Positions 34,879 to 41,065 of a stretch of 41,065 nt of DNA are shown in pieces. A program made the position numbers and the translations under genes. Below the pieces are notes generated by a model. It was not told where the DNA came from and did no database searches. It worked only from the letters and a program-made list of their open reading frames with translations. This stretch comes from Defluviitaleaceae bacterium (GTDB lineage: Bacteria > Bacillota > Clostridia > Lachnospirales > WQUN01), in assembly GCA_009785605.1 (NCBI GenBank), contig WQVY01000018.1:1-41065 (forward strand), in the 5' to 3' direction. Every line of letters starts with the position of its first letter. Positions within the stretch are counted from its first letter, which is position 1.

Positions 34879-34964
34879 AATGTAAATTTGCCCAAACGAA
34901 AAATCACTTATACCTGATATTTTCTATTTGGGCAAATTCTCAGAATTTATTTGAGATTAGTATA
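34862..34964. repeat. palindromic repeat, long copy
   Basis: The left arm 34862-34895 begins ATACTAATCTCAAGTAAA and ends TTTGCCCAAA. The right arm 34927-34964 begins TTTGGGCAAATT and ends TTTGAGATTAGTAT. The two pair almost throughout, leaving a loop of about 31 bp. The outer arms match the short copy at 28564-28603. The left arm contains the stop codon of the VOC gene. Confidence 0.75.
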
Positions 34965-34998
34965 AGTAGTTGGCTCTAATAACAAACGTATAGCAATC

Positions 34999-35026
34999 AA
35001 AAGCGGCCGCGAAGCCGCTTTTTTTA
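34999..35026. terminator. terminator between VOC gene and thiI
   Basis: AAAGCGGC (35000-35007) pairs with GCCGCTTT (35014-35021) around CGCGAA, with seven T in the plus direction and four on the minus strand. It ends the VOC transcript and may also serve thiI, whose stop it touches. Confidence 0.85.
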
Positions 35027-36220
35027 TTCTGACGCAGCAATAACAGCATTTTCCAGAGCGGCATTCAAAAGAGGTGTTAACTGTTCAAGCAGTTTGTCCT
35101 CTATACGTTCTATTACATTTGTGTTGGGTTTATTTTCGGGATGTTTTGCTACAAAAAGTGTGCAGCAGTCCTCGTATGGGCGTGTAGATATGTCAAAGGT
35201 ACCTATATCCCTTGCTATGTCTATTATTTCTTGCTTGTCCATGGCTGCTAGTGGGCGAAGCACTGTATAGTCCGCGGCGGTATGGACGGCTGCTAAGCTT
35301 TGGATTGTCTGACTTGCTACTTGGCCAATACTGTCACCTGTAATAAGACATTGCGCACCTATATTTTTTGCATAAGCACTGGCAATTCGCAGCATAGCGC
35401 GCTTAAGCATTATCGTTAACTTTTCTTCTTGGACATTGTCCTTAAGAAAAAGTTGGACATCTGTAAACGGGATAACATTAACTGCAGTATTACCGCCGTA
35501 TCTTGCAAGCACCTGTGCTAGGTCATGCACTTTGTCTGCAGCACGCTCTGACACAAAAGGAGGGGAGTGGAAGTAGATCGGAAACAGATCCACACCGCGC
35601 CGTGCTGTAAGGTACCCAGCAATGGGGCTGTCTAGCCCACCCGAGAGCAGTAATACACCCTTGCCAGAAGAACCATACGGCAAACCTCCAACCCCGGGTA
35701 TACTATTTACATAAAAATACACATTGTTGCGGATTTCTACGTTGAGTATGACCTCTGGGTTGTGCAGGTCAACACATAGGCCAGGCGTGTTGTTCCATAT
35801 ACAGTCGCCTATTGCGGCGGATATTTCTCTGGAGTTTATTGGGTAACGTTTGTCGCTACGCTTTGTGTTGACTTTAAATGATTTTGCACTAGCTGCTGTT
35901 TCTGTGAAAAAGTCATATCCAATTTTGCACAAGTCGTCTATGTGGCGGAGACTAGTCTTTACACATATAGCAAAACCTGTGATACCAAGTATATGCTTGA
36001 CCCGAGCCAGGACAGCACTTGTATCTATATCGCCGTCTACGTCTTCTATAAGAAAGCGGCCTTGTTCCCGTAGGACACGAAGGTTGCTGTCAAGCTCTTT
36101 TAGGTTGTAGCGGATTGTCTTCATTATTTTATGTTCGTAAAAAGCACGGTTGCCCTTACGAAGCGATATTTCACCATATTTTACGAGTATTACTTTTTTT
36201 GTGTCTATATTGTTTTCCAT
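35024..36220 (-). CDS. thiI: tRNA 4-thiouridine synthetase ThiI
   Basis: ThiI adenylates U8 of tRNA and installs sulfur to make 4-thiouridine; it can also take part in thiazole synthesis. The 398 residues comprise an NFLD segment, a THUMP domain (about 65-165) and a PP-loop domain with SGGLDS at 193-198. The conserved cysteine motif YEDCCTLFVAKHP is near 345. The rhodanese domain of the E. coli protein is absent, the normal state in Bacillota, where a dedicated cysteine desulfurase supplies sulfur. That gene lies immediately upstream. GGAGGAG precedes the ATG. Confidence 0.95.
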   Translation of the reverse strand: MENNIDTKKVILVKYGEISLRKGNRAFYEHKIMKTIRYNLKELDSNLRVLREQGRFLIEDVDGDIDTSAVLARVKHILGITGFAICVKTSLRHIDDLCKIGYDFFTETAASAKSFKVNTKRSDKRYPINSREISAAIGDCIWNNTPGLCVDLHNPEVILNVEIRNNVYFYVNSIPGVGGLPYGSSGKGVLLLSGGLDSPIAGYLTARRGVDLFPIYFHSPPFVSERAADKVHDLAQVLARYGGNTAVNVIPFTDVQLFLKDNVQEEKLTIMLKRAMLRIASAYAKNIGAQCLITGDSIGQVASQTIQSLAAVHTAADYTVLRPLAAMDKQEIIDIARDIGTFDISTRPYEDCCTLFVAKHPENKPNTNVIERIEDKLLEQLTPLLNAALENAVIAASE

Positions 36221-36237
36221 AAACTCCTCCGGCGGGG

Positions 36238-37299
36238 TTATTTTCTTATTACTTTTCTAAGCTGTTGTACTGTGTCTATGACAATCTGGCATGCTTGCTC
36301 TGCTTCTGCAAGGCTGTTGCGTGATGAAAAACTAAATCTTACTGCTGACTGCGCAATCTCTGGCGAAAAGCCCATAAGTTCCAGTGTTGACGGTGCACGC
36401 TTGCGGCTATTGCACGCAGCACCCATAGATACATACACGCCTTTTTCCGAAAGAGCATGGACAATTATTTCACCTTTAAGCCCTAGGAAACTCATGTTTA
36501 AAATATATGGTGAGACATTGCAGCTAAGATTATTTACACATACATCAGGAAGCATGTCTTGCAAGCATAGTATAGCTGATTTAATTTTGGCAACATGGGC
36601 ATGATTTGCTTGCATATCACGAGACAACGCACCTACAGCTTCAGCCATATGAACGATACCTGCAACATTTTCTGTACCAGAGCGGAGATTACCCTCTTGG
36701 CCACCGCCATGTTGCAATGACACGAGTCTTATCCCCTTTTTTACCCACAGCCCACCAACACCAACAGCACCGTGGCATTTATGCCCGCTAAAACTATACA
36801 TATCTATACCATGCAGGTTGAGAGGCTCCTTACAAAAACCTTGTGCGCCGTCTACATGAATAATAGCTAAGGGGTTGTCTTTTTTGATATTGGCAGACAT
36901 TGCGTTAATGTCATTTATATCGCCGGTTTCATGATTTACATGTGAAAGGGATACAAGTGTTGTTTTATTGCTACCCTCTGTGGCCCAGCCGCGTTCTTTC
37001 GCGAACCTTGATGGCGCTAAAATCGAAGGATGTTCGTATGGGGCCGAAGCCAGACTTACGCCATGTTTATGATTGGCAAGTGTAAACCCCAAAATTGCTA
37101 GGTTATTTGATTCTGTCCCACCAGATGTAAAAATTACTTCTTCTGGCGTGCTAGAACCTAGTGATAAAGCAACTTTTTTACGTGCATCGCGAAGTGCTCT
37201 TTCAGATTGTATACCTAGAGCGTGTGGTGAGGATGGATTATAAAACACCTTGGTAACAGCACAAGGTAGCGTTGTTGCTGCATTGTCAAAATAAATCAC
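36238..37299 (-). CDS. NifS-like cysteine desulfurase, sulfur donor for ThiI
   Basis: A 353-residue PLP-dependent cysteine desulfurase. The PLP lysine is K174 in SFSGHKCHG and the persulfide cysteine is C296 in SMGAACNSRK. It pairs genetically with thiI (18 bp spacing), the arrangement of B. subtilis NifZ-ThiI, so its main job is probably tRNA thiolation. The N-terminus is short: after YFDNAATT about 15 residues usually found before NPSSPH are missing. It starts at GTG (37299) with AAGGAG 13 bp upstream. Confidence 0.92.
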   Translation of the reverse strand: MIYFDNAATTLPCAVTKVFYNPSSPHALGIQSERALRDARKKVALSLGSSTPEEVIFTSGGTESNNLAILGFTLANHKHGVSLASAPYEHPSILAPSRFAKERGWATEGSNKTTLVSLSHVNHETGDINDINAMSANIKKDNPLAIIHVDGAQGFCKEPLNLHGIDMYSFSGHKCHGAVGVGGLWVKKGIRLVSLQHGGGQEGNLRSGTENVAGIVHMAEAVGALSRDMQANHAHVAKIKSAILCLQDMLPDVCVNNLSCNVSPYILNMSFLGLKGEIIVHALSEKGVYVSMGAACNSRKRAPSTLELMGFSPEIAQSAVRFSFSSRNSLAEAEQACQIVIDTVQQLRKVIRK

Positions 37300-37320
37300 T
37301 GTTAGACTAATGCTCCTTTC

Positions 37321-38052
37321 CTATAGCCCATATATGCATAGTATTTGTGCAAGCGCAACCAGGCCAGCCGTTTCTGTCCGTAGGATGCGTGGGCCAAGGC
37401 TTATTGTTCTCCCGCCTTTATCTTTCAAAGTTTGTACTTCGTAATCTTCGAACCCGCCTTCTGGGCCTACCCATAGGCTTATAGACTTTGGTATTACTCC
37501 GCTTTCTAGAGTGTTAATTGTACGATGATTTTCCTTTTCGTATGCTATAAGGCATGTACTAGTACTGTCGTGATTTGCAACTGCTTCGTTAAAGCTTATT
37601 GGAGGTGTGACTTCTGGGATTATGCCACGCATACTTTGCGACGCGGCGGACTCGGATATACGGGCAAAACGTTCTGCTTTTTTTGCTGCATCTTTTACTT
37701 TAACGACTGTGCGGGCGGTACATACAGGTATTATTTTGGTAATGCCCATTTCAATGGTTTTTTCTATAATCCAGTCTAACTTGTCGCCTTTGGGGAGGCC
37801 TTGAAATAATGTGATGGGGATGGCCGGCTCTGTCATTGAAGGAGAATGAGAATGAATCTTAAAATCTGCTGTGTCTGGCTTGACCATAATCGACTCTAAC
37901 GTGGAGTGATAGTCAATCCCATTGCCATCGCAAAGTATGACTTCCTGCCCAACACGTAACCGCAGCACATGAAGCATATGGTGTGCAGTACTTCCTGTAA
38001 AACGGACTATATCGCCGTCTCGCGCTGATGGTTTAAAAAAATATTTACTCAT
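37321..38052 (-). CDS. rsmE: 16S rRNA m3U1498 methyltransferase RsmE
   Basis: RsmE methylates U1498 of 16S rRNA. From the ATG at 38052 it has 243 residues: an N-terminal PUA-like domain (FTGSTAHHMLHVLRLRVGQ) and a C-terminal SPOUT knot methyltransferase domain with LWVGPEGGFEDYE and LGPRILRTETAGLVAL. The ATG overlaps the prmA stop (ATGA), which is why I prefer it to a GTG at 38070. Confidence 0.95.
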   Translation of the reverse strand: MSKYFFKPSARDGDIVRFTGSTAHHMLHVLRLRVGQEVILCDGNGIDYHSTLESIMVKPDTADFKIHSHSPSMTEPAIPITLFQGLPKGDKLDWIIEKTIEMGITKIIPVCTARTVVKVKDAAKKAERFARISESAASQSMRGIIPEVTPPISFNEAVANHDSTSTCLIAYEKENHRTINTLESGVIPKSISLWVGPEGGFEDYEVQTLKDKGGRTISLGPRILRTETAGLVALAQILCIYGL

Positions 38053-39017
38053 TTTGCTACCACACAGCACCAGCCTTCGCTGACTTTTATATCTATGATT
38101 TCTAAATGACCCTTGAGTGCCAATTTCACATCGTCTAAACGCTCACATATTATGCCAGACGCTATGAATGTCCCGTCTAGAGTCAAGAAATTGCGGATAT
38201 GTGGGGCAAGTTCGATAATGACATCTGCAACTATATTGGCAATAACAATGTTGTATGATTTACGTTTTAATTTTTTTTGCAAATCTGGGCATGTAAGAAT
38301 GTTACCCGTATAAACCTGTAGGCTGTTTGGGTTGATAGGATTAAGCGCTGCATTTCTTTTTGTTACCTCTGTTGCGGAAGGGTCTATGTCACAGGCTGTG
38401 GCAGCACCACTGCCTAGCAGTAGACTTATAATTGATAAAATACCGCTGCCACACCCTATGTCTAGGACTTCATCTCCTGGACTTACTATGTCTTGCAGTG
38501 CTTCTATGCAAAGCATAGTTGTGGCGTGCTGGCCCGTACCAAACGCAGAGCCAGGGTCAATTGTAAATGTGACATCGCCTTCGATGGGTTGGGGTGTGGT
38601 TTCCCACTTTGGGACGATATGCACCCTGCCTATCATGAATGGGTGAAAGTGCTTTTTCCACTCGTGAAGCCATGACTCATCATTTACTGTTTCTGTAAAT
38701 AGTGCTGGGCGTGATGCCAAGGGCAGCTCTTGAATGTTGTTTAGCTTGTCCCTAACTTGGCTCAACAATTGTGTGCTTTCATCATCTGTACCTACGTAGA
38801 AGACAACATATGCCTCTGTGTTTTGTTGGCCAGCCGGAAATGACGCTAATATACTTTCGTCTACATAGTCCCACTGCGAAGGGGTACTGGCAAAGAACGC
38901 TTCCATCTCGGATGGGTCGTTAATTTCTACGCCATAGATGCCCATGTCTATTAATAGCGCTACTATGACCTCTACCTCTTGCGTGTTTGTTTTGATGGTG
39001 GCCTTTAACCATTCCAT
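38049..39017 (-). CDS. prmA: ribosomal protein L11 methyltransferase
   Basis: PrmA trimethylates ribosomal protein L11. The 322 residues have an N-terminal substrate-binding domain and a Rossmann methyltransferase domain; the SAM motifs are FGTGQHATTMLCIEAL and VLDIGCGSGILSI, with NIVADVIIEL in place of the usual NILA segment. It is the first gene of the minus operon prmA-rsmE-desulfurase-thiI. AAGGAAAGG precedes the ATG. The upstream gap holds three regularly spaced dyad sites (39120-39223). Confidence 0.95.
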   Translation of the reverse strand: MEWLKATIKTNTQEVEVIVALLIDMGIYGVEINDPSEMEAFFASTPSQWDYVDESILASFPAGQQNTEAYVVFYVGTDDESTQLLSQVRDKLNNIQELPLASRPALFTETVNDESWLHEWKKHFHPFMIGRVHIVPKWETTPQPIEGDVTFTIDPGSAFGTGQHATTMLCIEALQDIVSPGDEVLDIGCGSGILSIISLLLGSGAATACDIDPSATEVTKRNAALNPINPNSLQVYTGNILTCPDLQKKLKRKSYNIVIANIVADVIIELAPHIRNFLTLDGTFIASGIICERLDDVKLALKGHLEIIDIKVSEGWCCVVAK

Positions 39018-39119
39018 ATAATCATTACCTTTCCTTAATACGGTTAAATATATTGAGTTTGGACTCGCATAAATTATAACGGTCCACGTGCCTTAACTTA
39101 TTTTATAATATGACGACTG

Positions 39120-39223
39120 CAATAATTGATATTGAGGTTGCGCTAAACATCTTGCCATTTCGCAATATTTGATATTGAGAATTGCGCGGTCAACTTGTGT
39201 TTTTTCAATTATTAATATTGAGT
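39120..39223. repeat. three 17-bp dyad sites at exact 43-bp spacing
   Basis: Sites begin at 39120, 39163 and 39206 and fit CAATWWTTRATATTGAG, with 14 of 17 positions invariant. Each has partial dyad symmetry (CAATA to TATTG). The 26 bp between sites share no clear similarity. The block is about 100-205 bp upstream of the prmA start. It may be an operator array. The remaining sequence of this 353 bp gap is AT-rich without a gene. Confidence 0.6.
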
Positions 39224-39319
39224 TTTTGTTGCTCGTACATATCCAGACATTATTATACACAGTAACTAAGGGCACATACAAATTTCTCATATGATTAACT
39301 ATTTATTTTGGACAAATAA

Positions 39320-39362
39320 AAACCGGATGCGCTCATATGAATGAGGACGCACCCGGCTTTAC
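39320..39362 (-). terminator. intrinsic terminator of second CAP gene
   Basis: On the minus strand AGCCGGGTGCG pairs with CGCATCCGGTT, and an inner CTCAT/ATGAG stem closes the hairpin, followed by TTTTTATT. It lies just after the CAP gene stop. Confidence 0.85.
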
Positions 39363-39370
39363 TCTAGTGA

Positions 39371-40774
39371 TTAATTAGTTAGCCTATGACTCAGCATTAA
39401 GTAGTGATATATACCATGTCTGCCACCCAAGTGTGAGCCAAAGCCAATGTAATTGTTGTTTGGTGACAGTATAAATGACCTATGGCTCGGGTTGGTGAGC
39501 CAAAAGTTTATCAGCCCATTATATGTCCACATGTTGGCTCTGCCACTTCCACCAGTCCAATGCATCCATCCATCATCAGCGTCATTCCGCCTTGCTATTA
39601 GCAGAGCACCAAATGCTCCAGCAGTCTCTCTTGAGCCACCATAAGGCCCAAGTGTGCTGCCCATGTTTAAGCTCATGTTGGCTAATGTTTGACTGTAAAA
39701 ACGTGCAGCATACATTAACTGTGGTGCTATAGTTAGGGGGTGAAGCCCATACTGTTCGCGTATTGCATTTATCTGATTTATAAGTGCCATCTCGAAAGCA
39801 CTTGCACCGCCATTGCTATGATACTCTGCTATCCATACATCACGCGCATCTGGTGTCAGCCTTGCGTTGGGCAATAGAATTTCTGATTTAGTGTATAAAA
39901 ATTGCACATGGTTAGGATTTTCCCAATATGGCATAGGGGTAGGGGTTGGAGAGTTGTTACCTGGCGGTGGAGTAGGAGGTGGTGTTTGCGTGGGGCCAGG
40001 TGTCGGAGGTCTTGGTGTTGGGGAAGGGGTTACTACTGGGTCTTGGTTGCCCTGGTTACCTCCTTGGTTGCCTCCTTGGTTGCCGCCAGAGCCAGGATGC
40101 TGTGTTGGTGCTACAGTTGGGATGGGTGTTGCTGTAGCTGTGCCTTGCCCACCTTGCTGGTTGCCTATCCCACCACCATAGTCAACACCGGATTGTGGCG
40201 GAGGCACTGCTGTAGGTGCTGGTGAAGCGGTTGGTACTGGGGTTGCTGTTGGCGTGGGTGTAGGAGAAGGTGTCGCTGAGGGGGATGCAGTTGGGGTTGG
40301 AGTAACCATTACGCTTGAAATCATGGCGACTCTGTTTCTGTAGTCCCATACGGCTGTCCCACCCAGTGCTTCAGACACAGCTCTTAGTGGCAACATAAGC
40401 CTGTTGCCGACCATACGCTGTGGTACATCTGGGGTAACAATCCTATTGTCTATTATAAAAGAATCTATATCTGCTGGTATTATTATTACTGTATCTTGCC
40501 TTGTAAGCCTTGCAACACGTGTTGCAGGGTACCATGTAACAGTAAAACCCATATGCTCAAACACACCACGTACAGGTACAAGTACACGGTTTTCTACCAC
40601 TATAGGCTGCTGGTCACCAAAGTGTATACGGTGCCCGTTTACTGTTACGGCCACAGCACTACTACTGGACCTGTACGGCCTGTTGGGCCTTCTTGCGTAT
40701 GCGGCAATTGGGACTGCTACAATAATAATAAATAACATACATGCTATAGCAAGTATGTGTCTTTTATTGTTCAT
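39371..40774 (-). CDS. secreted protein with copper-amine-oxidase-N-like and CAP domains
   Basis: A 467-residue exported protein. A signal peptide covers about 1-27. Residues 42-155 form a copper-amine-oxidase N-terminal-like domain (PF07833 type: RVLVPVRGVFEHMGFTVTW and RLMLPLRAVSEALGGTAVWD), a module common in Clostridia surface proteins. A linker of about 120 residues follows, made of Thr/Pro repeats and GGNQ repeats. The C-terminal 160 residues form a CAP domain close to that at 4883-6067, sharing EYxxNGGASAFE, GPYGGS and AGAFG. The His before GPYGGS is Ser here (GSTLGPYGGS) and SPGH is NPSH, so the canonical metal site is doubtful. AAGGAGG precedes the ATG. Confidence 0.87.
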   Translation of the reverse strand: MNNKRHILAIACMLFIIIVAVPIAAYARRPNRPYRSSSSAVAVTVNGHRIHFGDQQPIVVENRVLVPVRGVFEHMGFTVTWYPATRVARLTRQDTVIIIPADIDSFIIDNRIVTPDVPQRMVGNRLMLPLRAVSEALGGTAVWDYRNRVAMISSVMVTPTPTASPSATPSPTPTPTATPVPTASPAPTAVPPPQSGVDYGGGIGNQQGGQGTATATPIPTVAPTQHPGSGGNQGGNQGGNQGNQDPVVTPSPTPRPPTPGPTQTPPPTPPPGNNSPTPTPMPYWENPNHVQFLYTKSEILLPNARLTPDARDVWIAEYHSNGGASAFEMALINQINAIREQYGLHPLTIAPQLMYAARFYSQTLANMSLNMGSTLGPYGGSRETAGAFGALLIARRNDADDGWMHWTGGSGRANMWTYNGLINFWLTNPSHRSFILSPNNNYIGFGSHLGGRHGIYHYLMLSHRLTN

Positions 40775-40920
40775 ATGTGCCTCCTTGATACTTTATATGT
40801 ACTCGGATACTGACTATACCACGAAATGACGCAAATGCATAGGGCTATATGTTAAAAACAAACTACAATTTATGGCTTATAACTTACAAAAAAGGCCAGA
40901 ATACTCCGTGACTTAACATT

Positions 40921-41065
40921 TAGAACCCATCCTCAAAAAAAACGAACAATCCCATGAAATAGGCTAAAATAAGCAAAAAGCTAATGGGGATGCGAAAAAT
41001 GAGATACAGCACCGATTTAACAGACAAGCAATGGGGAATAATCCGCGACTTGTTCCGCAAAGAAA
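40921..41065 (+). mobile_element. left part of an IS5-family insertion sequence
   Basis: The transposase start lies about 75 bp after AGAACCCATCCTC (40921-40933), which is a plausible terminal repeat. The left boundary is inferred, because the partner end is outside the window. The preceding part of the gap (40775-40920) shows no gene. Confidence 0.4.
40999..41065 (+). CDS. IS5-family transposase, 5' end only
   Basis: The window ends inside this gene. The visible 22 residues begin MRYSTDLTDKQWGIIRDLF, the N-terminal pattern of DUF4096-type IS5-family transposases. In-frame ATGs at 40984 and 40990 are alternative starts; 40999 has GGGG at suitable distance. Whether the gene is intact cannot be seen. 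Confidence 0.75.
   Translation, partial: MRYSTDLTDKQWGIIRDLFRKE

Noticed and set aside
39120-39223. Regular 43 bp period taken as a CRISPR array.
   Set aside because: The conserved part is only 17 bp with mismatches, there are just three units and no cas genes nearby.
39867-40225. Gly/Val-rich open frames opposite the second CAP gene.
   Set aside because: They are shadows of the Thr/Pro repeat linker on the minus strand.

Overview
The window looks like chromosome from an endospore-forming member of the Bacillota, most likely class Clostridia. The grounds are a complete spoIIA operon (spoIIAA-spoIIAB-sigF), a spoIIP gene, an S-layer-homology surface protein, strong AGGAGG-type ribosome binding sites, and frequent ATA and CTA codons. 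Almost all of the window is conserved chromosomal sequence. The likely accessory parts are 14.5-19.3 kb, the repeat-bearing gaps near 22.0, 28.6, 34.9 and 39.2 kb, and the start of an IS at the right edge. I see no tRNA, rRNA or CRISPR array.

Layout. 0.3-4.8 kb (+): a short-form thymidylate synthase, lepA, a DUF975 membrane protein and hemW. 4.9-6.1 kb (+): a secreted protein with SLH repeats and a CAP domain. 6.1-7.4 kb (-): a cytoplasmic GH29 alpha-L-fucosidase. 7.6-8.9 kb (+): glmM. 8.9-10.4 kb (-): spoIIAA-spoIIAB-sigF, divergent from 10.6-13.8 kb (+): bactofilin, YqhQ/DUF1385, prmC and prfA, which form a compact run. 13.9-15.8 kb: an unknown lipoprotein (+) facing a secreted protein with InlB-type repeats and an archaemetzincin-like zinc-protease motif (-). 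16.0-19.3 kb (+): a short UvrA-like ABC ATPase coupled by TAATG to a serine hydrolase of the class C beta-lactamase fold. 19.4-21.2 kb (-): pyruvate kinase with a C-terminal PEP-utiliser domain.

21.3-28.4 kb (+): a GNAT acetyltransferase, spoIIP preceded by a strong inverted repeat, and the triad MoxR ATPase / DUF58 / transglutaminase-like membrane protein. 28.8-33.3 kb (+): an ABC transporter operon made of an ATPase, a large membrane-anchored extracellular protein and a MacB/FtsX-type permease. 33.4-34.9 kb (+): maf, acpS and a VOC-fold protein. 35.0-39.0 kb (-): prmA, rsmE, a NifS-like cysteine desulfurase and thiI, an RNA and ribosome modification operon. 39.4-40.8 kb (-): a second CAP-domain secreted protein, this time with a copper-amine-oxidase-N-like module. 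41.0 kb (+): the first codons of an IS5-family transposase.

The genes fall into three working groups: translation and its quality control (lepA, prmC/prfA, prmA, rsmE, thiI with its sulfur donor); sporulation and envelope (spoIIA, spoIIP, glmM, bactofilin, the MoxR triad); and cell-surface proteins (two CAP proteins, the metzincin-like protein, the ABC-linked extracellular protein). The items most worth a second look are the secreted archaemetzincin-like protein, the UvrA-like/serine hydrolase pair, three dyad-symmetric sites spaced exactly 43 bp apart upstream of prmA, the hairpin element in front of spoIIP, and a dispersed palindromic repeat that supplies the stop codon of the VOC gene.
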